Source: Eremophila alpestris peregrina (lineage: Eukaryota > Chordata > Aves > Passeriformes > Alaudidae). From it: DNA of 64,000 nt. The stretch is from positions 5,288,000 to 5,351,999 of the forward strand of contig WMCF01000029.1 of the NCBI GenBank assembly GCA_009792885.1. The letters run 5' to 3'. Of this stretch, positions 1 through 12,560 are shown piece by piece. A program made the position numbers and the translations under genes. Within the stretch, counting starts at the first letter, position 1. Every line of letters starts with the position of its first letter. The notes under the pieces were generated by a model, which did no database searches, was not told the DNA's origin, and saw only the letters and a program-made list of their open reading frames with translations.

Positions 1-3000
1 TTTACTTGCATAAGCATATCCTGCATGAAGAGACTAGAGCTAAGAAATCACTCTAAGAGAAAAATGTTCAGCTTCTCCAAACCAGTACACAAATGAGAAA
101 AATGCATGTACCTCCATTTTCCTATTCTGGCAAATCAAATTAAGAAGGGCTTGGACAATGAATGAGACAGAGACAGGATGTATAATTGTGATCACCTAGG
201 AAAGGTATAATTTACCACTGTCTTAAAAAAAAAAAAGTATAAGCAGATGCCAAGAGAATATTTATTATAAATAAGGAAGCAAGAATATCAATAGGGCAAT
301 TCCAGAAGAGAAACATCATGGGATATATATTTCTCAGGACAGCAGTTCTTCAAGAAGAGAATTAAAGATTTCCCACCAAAAAAATCCTCCTCATTCCTTA
401 TCAAACACCTAAAAAGGTGCTTAACAAAAAATTATTCGCAGTGAATTCTTGTAATTTTTCTCTGTTCTAACTGTTGGAAGGTGATCAGAAAGAGGCAAAA
501 TGTAATATTTAAATTTGCCACTTGAAAGAGATGTATATAAACATTTAGAAAGAAATATACATCTGTTATTAAACATTAGATAGGAATACACTAACAATTT
601 ACTGTAAAATCAGAAATTACAATTAATAACAACTACTGAGAGAAGGAGATAAACATATCACAAGAATTAGACTATTCTTAGATTGGGGACTTTTTTCCTT
701 TGTGAACTTCTTTAAATGCCTGGAATTAGTTTCTTCTTTTTTCTTCATTTAACGTAAGTGTTCTCTCATGTTTTACGCAATTGGTTTACTTAAGAAAAAT
801 AGTAGCTTCTGTATAATGTAATTTAGGACAAATTAGAAACTTTGAAATATGTTTTTGCATGGTAAAAATGATATTAATCAAGGTTTGCCACTAATACATT
901 GACAATAATGTCTGAAATGTTTTCCTGGAATCAAAGAGAAAAAGTCTCATTTTCATAATGTATCATCTGATTAAAAAAAAAATAATTGCACTGCCATTTC
1001 TGACTGTTACAGTTATAATTACTTCTGGAGAGTCTTGTACATTCCAGCTCCTGATCTCAGTGATGATCAGAGTCCTGTGGCTGTGAGAAGGCTGATTAAG
1101 GAGCCCACCCTGAAGTGTCAGGATCTCTCTCCTGTCCTGCACAGGAAGATCCACTTGTAAATTCCAAGGTTATAAGCACAAGCTTTCAGAAAACCTCATT
1201 CAACTTCTCAAATTGGTACAATTTATGAGAGTAGGTTCCTACTTAAGGACAGAAGAAACTCTGAGTAGCTGTTTAGCAAGCAAGATCTAAGCTCAATTTT
1301 CAAGAGCAACTTTTTTTTTCCTAAAGAATTAATTAAGTTAAAACATTGTTCCTGCAGCCAAAACTTGATACACTGATGCAGAAAGATTAATACAGCTAAG
1401 CATCACAGAGATGAAGAATTTCCTTCTAATTAAAACTTTCTGGCAAGATAACTGAATTGCCCTCGTATTAAAGATTAATGCTTTTGATAGCTTTGATGGC
1501 TCAATATCCCCTGTAAATCATAAGAGTAAGATGCTTAAAAAATTGATTCAAGCTTATTAATTGCAAAAATAAAATATCACAGCATCTGCAGCAACTATAA
1601 AAAGTTGAGTAGCAATCACTGGCAAGTTAATTTTTATTTCTTTTTAGCACGCTGCATTAGTGGAGTAACTAAAGCATTGCTGCCTCAGGGCTGCATTTTG
1701 CAGCTTCCCCATATTAGACAAACATTCACTGACCCATGTGGTTTTATGGAAACTTTGGTGTTTACAAGAATAAAGTTGTTTTCCCTTCAGCACGTCTGCA
1801 GCCAGGCATTAACCTGTCCTTACCCAGAGACAGCATATGCCAAGAAAATAAGCTTCCAGCAGGTGGAAACACAGAATCATTCCAAGGTTAAGCCTTGAGG
1901 ATTTTTGTGTTCTCATTCCAAACTTTACTCCTTAACCCTATTTATTTTGAATGTATGGACTTTTCCAGTGGTTAGCCAATAAAAGCAAACACTTCACATA
2001 AAGGTGTCTTCATTTGAATGTGAACAATATAGCTTATTTCAACACCAATTCAGACATTGCAGGATTTATATCCTGCTCTGCTAGAAGCCCTACATTAGAA
2101 GTGCTTGAATTTGTGTTTGTGCTGAGCTCTCAGCAATATTTACCTTGGACTATATGGGACTGTTTGTGGAAAATACATTCTAGAGACTTTTGATTTTTTA
2201 GTTTATTACTGAAGAGATTAATGATAAATCAGCTGAAGATCTTCATTCAATAAAATTCAAGATGAACTTGTTTATCTTGAATATTGCTCCTTCCTAATTT
2301 GCTGTCTTTTGACACGTGGTTAAAGCAAGAATAGAAGGTGTGGAGGTAACATCAACCTGGACATATCTCCAGTTCACAGTGACTGAAAAGCTTCCTATAA
2401 CTCAAATTATCTCAATATAATAAGTGGAAACTTTGTCCTCATGAAGCAGGTGGTATATAACACTTCCAGGCTCCCTTTTGCAAGTGCCACTGGTTAACAG
2501 GTTTTAGAAATTGAAATTTAACAGGAATATTTTGTATATTCTCTCATACTGCTCTTATTTATCAGCTCTGCTCATGGAAAACTTACACAAGCAGTGCCAG
2601 GAATACAACAAAAGCAATCTATTTTTCATCATGCAAATACACCACCTGGACATACAACTTTTTTAACCAACACACTTTCTGTTTATTCTGGTCTGGTTTA
2701 GTATTTTTTTCTAGTCTAGTGTGTTATATGTTTGCAATATTTTATATTATTAGGCATTAGAGGTAAAAGAGAGCAAAATTTGATTATATATGCTAAAGAA
2801 CAGCACAGGAGATATTGTAAAGTTAATTCTCTTCTGCAGGATGTAGGAATGAGAGAGCAGAGTATGTGCATGGAGGCATGTTCTGATTCCATGACTCACA
2901 CGTGAACTAAAGTTGATTGCATGCACAAGAATTAATCCATCATATTTACTTATAGAAAACCTGACTAGTTTTTGTCACTGCTTCTCCAGTTCACACTAAA

Positions 3001-4191
3001 TATGTCATTTGTCTGAAGAACTATTTGCTGTATTTTGAAAATAACATACATTTTGAAAGTAATATATAAGTTTTCTTGGAGTAAACTTTCTGGTTTTAAG
3101 AGACCTGGGGGCCTGAGATAAAGGAAACCAATGAAAATCTTCAAAGCTGAACCCAGTAACAGGCACTGATATTTATCTGTACTCTTGTTTGAGCACTTCA
3201 TGTTCACAACCATTTCCACATCAGCCATTATAAGGTTGAATTTGAAGGCTGTCTGTATTTAATTGCAGAAGGAACAATAACCTATAGCCTGATCCAATAC
3301 AGGTGACATTTGCCCTGTTCACTAGGGAGCATCTTTTTAGTGTTTGAAGGAACAACTGCCTACTGCACTAATTTAATGGCTGCTTTGGAATGAATCTGCA
3401 GATGCAGTTATGTACACTCTGGCCTGGTGCATGAAATAAAAAAAAAAAAATCAAAAGGGACTGACACTAAACAGTGACTACAGGGAATAACACAAGCATC
3501 TGGGTCTTTGTGAAGCTCTAGTGAATGGTTCTAGTTCCCTAAAAACTCTGCTATAATGTTGTCTCTGCAAATGGCTTAAGGTCATAAATATGTAAGTACA
3601 AAAACATTGCCTTCAAATTTCATTTCTAATTTGAAAAGATGACTCCAAATAGCTAGGAATGAATATTTTCTTATTTTTTGGTCTCAAATACAGATGGAAC
3701 TTAGCATGGCCCACTTTGATTAATATCAGGCCAATCTTGTTCTTCTGTTTTTTTTAATTTCAATACTTGCTTACACATACAGGCATCCCCAGGCACTTCA
3801 AAGGTACTGGAGCAACAGGCTACATAATTCAACTTAAAGCAATTTAGAAAGAGTTGAAAGAACCCAGAGTACTGCCTTCCCTTTTGAAGTTCAGGAATAC
3901 TTGCTTTAGCTTTTTATACTTGTAGTTGGCCTATCCCAGCCTTTGGGGATTCAGATTCTACACTCATTGGATTGCTTGAATAAGACTATTTCCTCACTGT
4001 GGGCCATGTACACTTAAAATTGTGGCAAACACTACCCCAAGAGTCCTCCTTGCAGGATAGAGCTCATTCTAATCAAAACTTTATCAGCTTATTGCATATT
4101 TTTAAAATCAGGGTTTTTTTCTATTTCAGGTGTGGTCATACCACTATTACAGAGCACATTAAAGTCAATGGAGTAACTAAATTCACTGGGC
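1..4191. other. AT-rich non-coding stretch, no gene seen
   Basis: No exon or gene is supported here. Open frames are under 100 codons on either strand, have unremarkable composition and lack convincing splice sites. Short homopolymers occur, such as A12 at 225-236 and A13 at 3438-3450. One 9-bp perfect inverted repeat lies at 2255-2282. CpG dinucleotides are very rare, as in methylated vertebrate bulk DNA. Confidence 0.7.
2255..2282. repeat. 9-bp perfect inverted repeat, 10-nt loop
   Basis: The left arm ATTCAAGAT (2255-2263) is matched exactly by ATCTTGAAT (2274-2282). Pairing stops at an A/A mismatch just outside the arms. Arms of this length are expected a few times by chance in 64 kb of AT-rich DNA, so no function is claimed. 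Confidence 0.6.
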
Positions 4192-4223
4192 TTTGAAATC
4201 AATTTCTTCACATTGATTTCAAA
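4192..4223. repeat. 12-bp perfect inverted repeat, 8-nt loop
   Basis: The left arm TTTGAAATCAAT (4192-4203) pairs without mismatch with ATTGATTTCAAA (4212-4223) across the loop TTCTTCAC. Pairing does not continue outside the arms, so the stem is too short for a microRNA precursor. It could extrude as a small cruciform or be a dyad-symmetric binding site. No flanking duplication typical of a transposon is evident. Confidence 0.7.
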
Positions 4224-6092
4224 TGGAGCTGAAAGAGGACTTCTGTGGGCTTACGAAATTGGAATAGAAGAACCACACACTGCATTTGCCCTAATTATGA
4301 TAAATAAAATCAAGAAAATGAAAACTGCATCATTTTTACAGCCCATAGCTCACCCTGGATAGTGTCAGCTGAGATTTCCTTATTTGAAATGGAGGTCAAC
4401 AACAAACATTTAGACTCCTGAAATTCAATGTCCCCAAAAAATACATTCAAAGAAGAAATGGAGATTAATTTCACTGTTCAGCTTTTCCTCAGACCAATAT
4501 GTGAATGCATTTCAAAAGGTGATAAGGAAGAATTTCACCTGAGAAACTTGGTAGGACCCTGTAGTGTGAGTGGGGCTAATGCTCCTTGCAAAATTCTTCT
4601 GGGAGGTGTGATGTGGATACACAGCATCCACTGAGAAGCAGGGAGATCACTGGTGTCAGTGACATACAAGGTACAAGGTCTGTCCATGCACCTGCCTGAA
4701 ATCTTGCTTGTCTTAAACAGTAGGAACACCACAAGATCTCCTAATTGAGTGCTCCAAATTTCTTCTTCTTGGGCTCAGACACCTCCCTGTTCTCTTGACA
4801 TTCCACCCTTGCCTCACTACAAACCCTCCCTTTGCAATGGGGTGCCATTGCTCAAAACTACCATATTGTAAAAGGGGATGTGTAACCACTGCATTTCCTG
4901 ATTGAGAGGAGTTAGTCACTGTCAAGAAGCAGCAGATGAAGGAGCCATTTCCTGGAAAATTAAGACAGTTAAAATATCTGCCTTATAGTAATGTAATCAT
5001 TAAAGAGGGAACTATTCCTTGCTTATTGCTTTGAATCATGCAGAAGATAACCCCTGCCAACCCCCCTTCCTACCCATGAAGGAATTTGGGAGACTAAAGA
5101 TTATGACAGGGAGGATATGAGCTCAAACAAACACTGGGAAAGGCAATATTCCCCATTATGCTGGCTTTCTAGGGATAGACAGCTTTTTGGAGAAGTGACC
5201 CAGATCTGTAAGTAACAAGGCATGTTTCTCAAGACCCCAGAAAAGACAGAAGATAATGGGTTTTTTTTTAAAAGGCAAATCAACCAAGGAATCTCACATT
5301 TTTTATAATTTACAGTTTGGAGATTAAATGAAAAATATTTACAACATAATGTTCTCAATTGGTTGTAGGAATAGCACCAGACACTAAGAACTGAAACATC
5401 AGAAAACTTAGCATTTCTGCCTTTTCTAGAAATGTCATGGAATGGTAAAGACTCAAGTGAATCTAATACACTGGACTGGCAGTCTGTTTTCTTTTAAAAA
5501 ATAGCCTGTTCCATCTGCAAGAATAGTCCCCAAAACTATATTCTTTTGTGACAGAAAGATTATTACAGTTTCATCTTTATTTCTCTCTAGGAAGAGGCAA
5601 TTCATCTACAGCAAAAACTAGAGTAGTGAGGAAAAGCAATCTGTGTCTAAAGTATTAAGCCAAGTCAGGCAAATAGTGATTCTTAACAATAAAAGTGAAC
5701 TTTTGCAGAGTGTAGAACTTCAATGTCTTCAGTCAGACAGAACCCTAAAGACAAGTGGCTTCAATCCTGTGGGGAAGCAACCAGCTTTGCAGACCAACAG
5801 GAGTGCTCTTGGGAAGCATCACTTTCCTCAGACAAGAAATGACCTGGGGGAATCAGCAAGATTCTACAAAGGCAGGAACTTCTGTAGGCAGCTATCAAAA
5901 TCATTGTGTGCACAATGAGCACACACATACAAAATTTAGCCTGTAAAAAGGACTCACTAAAAAATAGAATGAGTCAAAATCCTTGAAACATGACCTTAGA
6001 TGCTTAAAAATCAATTGAATTATCTTTTCTGTTTTCCTTAGAAGCATGTTTTTCCTCAGAAACAATTAATTCAAGATTACTTTCTCTAGTTC
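4224..6092. other. Non-coding stretch, nothing recognised
   Basis: Several short frames overlap on both strands (for example 4428-4634 plus against 4535-4732 minus). They have no homology I recognise and no exon-like boundaries. No repeats or RNA genes were recognised. Confidence 0.65.
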
Positions 6093-6159
6093 TTATTATA
6101 CCAAATGATGGTATAATAAATACCATTATGTGGTAATTACCAGTAATTATGCATGCATA
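6093..6159. repeat. Cluster of perfect palindromes
   Basis: Four dyad-symmetric elements lie within 67 bp. The first is a 10-bp inverted repeat, TTATTATACC / GGTATAATAA, with a 7-nt loop (6093-6119). The second is TACCA / TGGTA (6121-6135). The third is a 12-bp perfect palindrome, TGGTAATTACCA (6131-6142), which contains a homeodomain-type TAATTA core. The fourth is a 12-bp perfect palindrome, TATGCATGCATA (6148-6159), with overlapping ATGCAT units like half of a POU octamer. The symmetry is read directly from the sequence. A regulatory or transposon-terminus role is inference. Confidence 0.7.
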
Positions 6160-8141
6160 GCAGTCTCCCCAGTGCTGGAGAACAATTCAGAGGCATCAGA
6201 GTTTAACCCATCTTCCTAGATCTTCTCCCTAAATCTTTCCAGGAATGTACAGTTCAGTTGTTAAAAAAGCACCAAAAAACCAAGAAAAACAACATATATT
6301 TAGGCTGACTCATTGTAATGATAATAATGCAGATTTCATCTGGACTGAACACAGACTATGAAATTGTGATTATTGCTGCACACAGGGTCAAAGTGCAACA
6401 AGGCAAATTCATGGAAGGAAAATTCATTGAGAGCTACCAAATAGAAAAGGTACCAGAAAAGCCTTTCTAAGCTACAAATCATAGCAGAATACATGCATTT
6501 AGTGAAGTATCACTACCTGCTTGCCCTGTTCTGGTTCTTTTTCTTGGGTATCTACTTTAGGTTCCCCTCAGATGCCAGATAATAGGTGCAGAATCACCTC
6601 AAGGCCATTGTGGTACAGCCATTGTTACATTACAACCTTTCTCAGGTAATCTAAATTAAATACACAAGAAAATTGTATGTTCTTCAGTTGCAAATTGAAA
6701 AGAACCATTTCATCAGCACACAGCTGTGTAAATGAACAGGTTTTGCTGGTAAAGCACTAACAAGCTCTTCGATATTATTCACAACTACCATCTAAGGTGA
6801 ATAATTGTGGAATCAGGCCATCTGCCAGCTGAGAAATTCTGTCACTTTTGCTTTAACTGAGTATTACTTTACTTTGCAAGTTGACCTGTAATGAGATTCT
6901 GATGGGGATAGATAGAAGCTTTTCAGCCAGCCTAACTCAATGATGAAAAATGATGGGTATGAAATTACACTTTTTTCATACCATTCTCCTGCTTCTTCTA
7001 CTGCAGCCCTGTAGCTTCATTTTTTAAGCTCTAGATAAGGATTTTATTACAACTTAGGGTAATAAGAAAAAAAGATTACCATCTGAACATTAAGGTTTGC
7101 AGCACTCAATGACATAGGAAGATTCCCCTCTGAGGTTTCCCATAAATGCATTTTTGAAAAGGGAGTTGTGTTCCATTACCCAGTTTCCCACAACTCCCTC
7201 AATACACCCATAGTGCAACACACCATCACTGCCACACTTACTTTCCTATGGAACAGCTGATTCAAAGGCCAGCTTCATATTTATTGTCAAGGTGGTTTCA
7301 AACTGGGGAAGGACAGATTTCAGTCCTACCACAATATTAAATAATGTAGAGGAGAAACCTGATTATCAGCAAGAGGCCAAATTCATTTTCTTCTAACCCT
7401 TACTAAGCTACAGAAGAAGTTGGCTTTGAGATGTACTGAGGCAAAAAATTTTGACAAGTATTTCCACTTCTCTTCCACAATCTAAAATAATTATGCATGC
7501 AAATCAGAATATTTCATTTCCATAGGTCTGAAATTCTACACTTTGTCCTTGTATGAGAAGAGATGGTCCACAGACCCTAATATACAGCGGGAGATGAGCC
7601 ATCAGTTCTCAAGAAGTTCCTGCCACAATTGGTGGCTTTTGTAGCTTTTCAGGGATAGTGGCCTTGGCAGTGTTCTCACTTCCACAAGTTGAATAGCATC
7701 AGGAGTTACATACACCTTTCTCCTGAGAAATTAGATTCTAAATAGCACAATACAAACAAATGCAAGAAGGTAATATAGGTGTTCAGATGAATATAGGTAA
7801 TATAGGATGAAACAAGATACTACAGAAACAAATTTATTCAGGTAAAATTTTCTGGAAATATAAATACAGGCAATAGATTCGTGAAGGTGTAAATATTTCC
7901 ATTAAAAATTGTGCAAACAGACCTGCAAGAGTCTGGGTGTCAACTGGGTCATTATTAACTTTTTGCTTCGGAGCAAAGAGAAGTCTCCAGAACGAACAGT
8001 GTATGAGAAAAGTGGCCTTTTGTAGGAGGGGAAAAGCAAATTTTTTGGAGAAGACCAAGGTTTTTTTGTTTATTTTAAGCACAGATTATCCTGGGTCCCT
8101 TGGTTACTTCAGGGTAGTTCTCATATTTCAGTCTTTGTTCA
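6160..8141. other. Non-coding stretch, nothing recognised
   Basis: No gene is supported. A 12-mer (AGGTAATATAGG) occurs twice, at 7768-7779 and 7795-7806, a minor local duplication. The overlapping frames at 7834-8082 (minus) and 7937-8317 (plus, GTG start) resemble no protein I know. Confidence 0.65.
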
Positions 8142-8171
8142 AAAGGCAGCCAGTTTGGGCTGGCTGCCTTT
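8142..8171. repeat. 12-bp perfect GC-containing hairpin, 6-nt loop
   Basis: AAAGGCAGCCAG (8142-8153) and CTGGCTGCCTTT (8160-8171) are exact reverse complements separated by TTTGGG. The stem has seven G-C pairs, which makes it the strongest short hairpin I found by eye. Outside it pairing stops, so it is not long enough for a canonical pre-microRNA. It looks like a bacterial intrinsic terminator, but nothing else here is bacterial. Confidence 0.75.
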
Positions 8172-11035
8172 ATGTCTGTTCATCCTCAGCTCTGCCAAAA
8201 GTTAGTTTTGAGCTGCAAGCAATTGACCACAGAGGAATAGGCTATCAAATAATTGATTTCTCAGAGCTTGTATGGCCTCAAACAGGTTTAGAGAGTGCTG
8301 AAGCAAGACAGAGTTAAAGGCTGTCTCTAATTCTGCAGCTCGTCAAGATGAGGGACAGCTTTATGGGCATTTCCAAAGGTATGGCTCTGCAAGTGGGGAC
8401 TCAGAGTGCAGGCCTGGCAGACAATACTCAGTACAGTCATTCTCCACCTTTGCTGGACACATTTTGCAGCACAGCTTTTGTTGTCTGGGCATTTTCTACT
8501 TCCTTTACAATCTGAATAAGCAGCAGGATTTTCCTACCACCTCACTGCTTTTAAAACAAAAGCCTGAGTTTATTTCAATGCTAATATAAAACACATTATC
8601 AGTGTGCCTCCAAGACCAACAACTCCTCTGACCAATTTCCATTGTCTGCAGGAAAACGTGACAGAATGGTTCTACAAATTTCTTAGTGGAGGGAAAAAAG
8701 ACAGAGTTCCAAGTAACTCCTTCAAAAATTTACCAGCTGATTTAGCAAAGACCTTCAAGTTGCTTAATTAAAAGTTCTGTGGCTTAGTTTTCTTTAAAAA
8801 AAAAACAAAAAAAATCACCTTACTAACAAAATGCTGTTATCACACTTGCTAGCAACACCATTAGGGGATGCTCTGACAGTCCTGGCACCATGACTGAAAA
8901 GTACCTGAGCTCTTCAGATTTTTTTTTTTGCCATGCTGAACAGTGAAGAATGCTACAGATTCACCTAAGGAAGCATTTCTTTGTCCAGTGCTCAGGGGCA
9001 TTTCAGAGTAACTATCTCAGTATCCCTAGGCTCTTTTTCAGCTATTAACGATTTCAGTAAAATCTGAAAAACTCCACAAAAGCTCAAGGCTCTTGTGATG
9101 GATAGAAATTTTGTTAATGTATGAATTAACTATACATGTGGTTTTTAAATTCAATTTAAGCCTGAAAATCTAACCTTGGGGGTTTGAAATAATGGGACAT
9201 TAACTTCACTGCCTTTTACAAACTACCATGAAACATAAGTAAATGACAAAGATGAATAAAATCAGAATGATAAATGTTTTATAGTTGGTATTTTTTAAAA
9301 ATAATGTTATTGCCATTGAAAACCTAAGTGAAATGAATTCGGTCATTCCAGCTTAGTCCCTGGTGGACAATAGTCCACATTTCAAAAGCATCACACATAA
9401 TTTGGCAAAATTGGCAGCTTTGGCTCAGATGTGGCTTAGGGCTGAGTAAGCATGCAATTCCCCTAGTGAGAGTGCCCCTTTCCTTGAGGGTTAAGGTCAA
9501 TGGCTAGTCACTGTGGGGTAGGGAGGTTGATATTGTCTGCCTGTATTCATCACAAACACAGCCCCAGAATTTCAGCTGCTGCTGATGCACAGCCTCCCAG
9601 TGCCAGGAAATATATTTTACTCTTCCTTAAATATACATGCACCTTCCCTCTCTTCCATTCTCCCAGATAAAACACATACTTTCCTTTTCCAGGACAGACA
9701 GCCCTTCAGTCAGTTTTATAATCTTCCCCCTCCTCCCCTTCCCATCTCACAGTAATATTTCACCTTATACTAGATTTAAAAGATTGCCCATTCTTGACCT
9801 AGAATACAGCTGGGCAATATACTAGTTTAATAGCAGGAAAACAGGGGCATCAATGGAAATTATAGAAAATCAAATTGAACAGATGTCAGGAAGCACATCA
9901 GGCATTGTAAATGTGAGGGATGCCCATCAGACAAGGTTATGGAGGTGAAAAAACAGAACACGTGAAAAAAGCAGAGCAAGAACAAGAAACCCAGCCCTCC
10001 CCCAGCTGCCAGTGACATGCTTTAACTGATGCATTGGGAAGGTTATTCTGTGCCAACCTTCAAAGTGACACTGGAATCTACTGGCTTGTGTGATTATAAA
10101 ATATGACAAACAAGTGTTACAGTAACAATGTTACAAAAAATAATTTCAAAAAATCCTTAGTCTCATTAAAAGTTAATGGGGATTTATATCTGACCCTGAA
10201 AGTATGGAGACATCTCTGATTTCTCAGGAATTTTCCACTGATTTTAACCTACAGAGGGACAGATTATTTTTTTTTCTCCAAAGGTATTCAGAAATTTAAC
10301 ACAGTAGATTGTGTCCACTGGGATTTTAAGAGTCTAGACATCTAATTCTTATTAGTGACAGTTTTGAAATGCCCACTGTCATCTCATCAGCATTCTTGGC
10401 ATTTGAATAACTTAACAGAATTGGTTTAATACTTTTTGCCTTTATTATGGCATCTGAGGAAAGCTGTAGAATCAGATTCAAATACTACTAGTGCACGTGA
10501 GCTCCTTTCCTTCCAGTCAGGCAACTCCACTCACTGAAATGATCTAACACTAGCACAAGTTTGCTTTCTTTCATCTTACTAAGTCAAATTTATCTAGAAC
10601 AGTAGTCAGTTCAGGTTTTGAAAAAGATCAAATAGAACCTTGCTCCTTATTTTGAGACAATGAATGTCTCACTGAAAGTAGTGTTTAAGTCACAAGGTGC
10701 CTTTTTTCATAAGGTTGCCAAATCACATTATATTGCTTAGAATTTTATGTCAATACCAATGCTTTTTAAAAGACTATGTCAGGTACATGAGAATAATTTG
10801 TTCAGTCTCTGTGAAGAGCTGTATTAATACACATATATAATAGAAAAATAATTTAAATTGCTTTAACAAGAAATTGTATCTTGCTCAAGTAGCTTTAAAA
10901 ACACTTTCTGTTAACTTAGATACTTATTTACTCCAAAAAAATGAAGAAATAATTACCATATGGTTTTCCCACTTTGTGCTATTAAAACTTGATCAAATTG
11001 TTCCCCTAAGAGAAGGTCATTAGGGAATGTCATTC

Positions 11036-11070
11036 CACCCCAACCCCAGCCTGTGCCACCCCACACCTGA
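11036..11070 (-). other. G-rich patch, weak quadruplex potential on minus strand
   Basis: The plus strand carries CCACCCC, AACCCC and CCACCCC words, giving the minus strand three GGGG runs plus several GG runs within about 35 nt. Three long runs and one short run could give a two-tetrad or bulged quadruplex. The local frames here translate to W/G-rich peptide, a by-product of the composition. Confidence 0.3.
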
Positions 11071-12254
11071 GCCTCAGGGTGCTCAGCTGAAGGCAGGCAG
11101 ACACAGGTAGGCACTGGGGACTGATGGCCCAGACAAACTGAGAGCAAACAGGGCCAGAGTGAATCTATGCCTACACTGGTCAGGGATGTCTAAAGAGATC
11201 AGAAAAATTTATGTTCATTTTAAACTAAAACTTGCTCCTGCAGGTCCTGGCATACAACTCTGGGTTGTTTGCAATGAAGTTCAGGCACAAGAGTTCATAA
11301 AGGTCCTGTGGCACCATGCAGGAATCAAACAATGTTTGAAAGCAGCACTACTTATCTATATGCATTTAAAAATATTCCTTCTGCATGGAAAGGTATCACC
11401 AATCAGATACTTTTGCTGAAAAGGCCTTTCAGTTTCTGCACACACTGAGCAGCACTGTGTCCATGCTCATTCTCACTGCATACTGCCAAGTGCCCTTTAC
11501 TGTGAGTTCGCCAGATTTAGCTGACAACTGTTCCACAAAATACACACTTTACTAGTTTTGGGTATTTCAGAGTAATGAGACACAGAAAATTAAAGGAAAA
11601 GACAAAATAGCGCCAGAAAGTTCCACATGCAACAGTTTAAAACTTTTCTTTAAAGCCAAAATGCTTCGAAATGACTAATAGAAGTTTCCCTTAACTGAAG
11701 GTGCAGTCAAGTAATGTGTAACTCAGATCTCAGTAGGAAGTTATGGTACAGAGATTATTAAGGTTTAAGTGCACTAAATCATCCCAGAGCATTTCCCTTG
11801 CCACCAAATCTTTCCAGCCAAATATACCTCTTTGCTAGAAATAAAACTTGCCAAAATTTGGATTTCTGACAAATGACACCTCTGAGATCAACAGGAGGAC
11901 ATGTTCTCAAGAACACAACTTTTTTTCCCCATCAAGTTCAAAAAACTGCAAAAAGATCTGTTCACTATCCCAAGGTTGAAGGTTGCTATCCACCTTGCTC
12001 ATCATTTTGTTCATTACTTCCCGTTGTTAATTGTTTGGACCAAGTCAGGCCAGCTCATCTTTAATTGGAATAAAGAGTTAATCTTTTATACAAAGGACCC
12101 AGCTGAGTCTTTGTATGTGTTTGAATGTGTAAAGGGCTTTTGGCAGTTTAGAGTATGTGTGGTGTTAGCAGGATTTAGCTCATTAGCAAACCACAAAGGC
12201 TCTGCTGACACTGTACTCTGGGTAAAATACATGAGGCCAACCTACACCCTGTGG

Positions 12255-12560
12255 ACATGTACAGCATAACTACATAATAAACAGGCATTTATTAATAATT
12301 TTATCTGTCACACATGTAGAAGGAGAGGGTGAGAAGTCAAAAGCTGTCATATGTTGCAACTAAAGAGGCATAATTAAAATGATAAGTGTCATGTGATTAC
12401 AACCCTTGAAGAATTAATCTAGCATGAAACAACAATGGTATAAATACAACAGCATATGTTCCAAAAATTAATTTCACATAATAGGCAGCTGATGTAAGCA
12501 TTTAGACCCAATTATGTATGGTCATACAATAGCAGCTGATGCATAGAAAATCCCTCCTAT
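12255..12560. other. Possible conserved non-coding element (AT-rich)
   Basis: This block is dense in words typical of developmental enhancers: TTAATAATT, CATAATTAAAATGATAA, GAATTAATC, AAATTAATTTC, CAATTATG and two CAGCTGATG E-box-like words (about 12486 and 12533). There are no long open frames. Vertebrate enhancers often look like this, but so does random AT-rich DNA, so this is a suggestion only. Confidence 0.2.
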
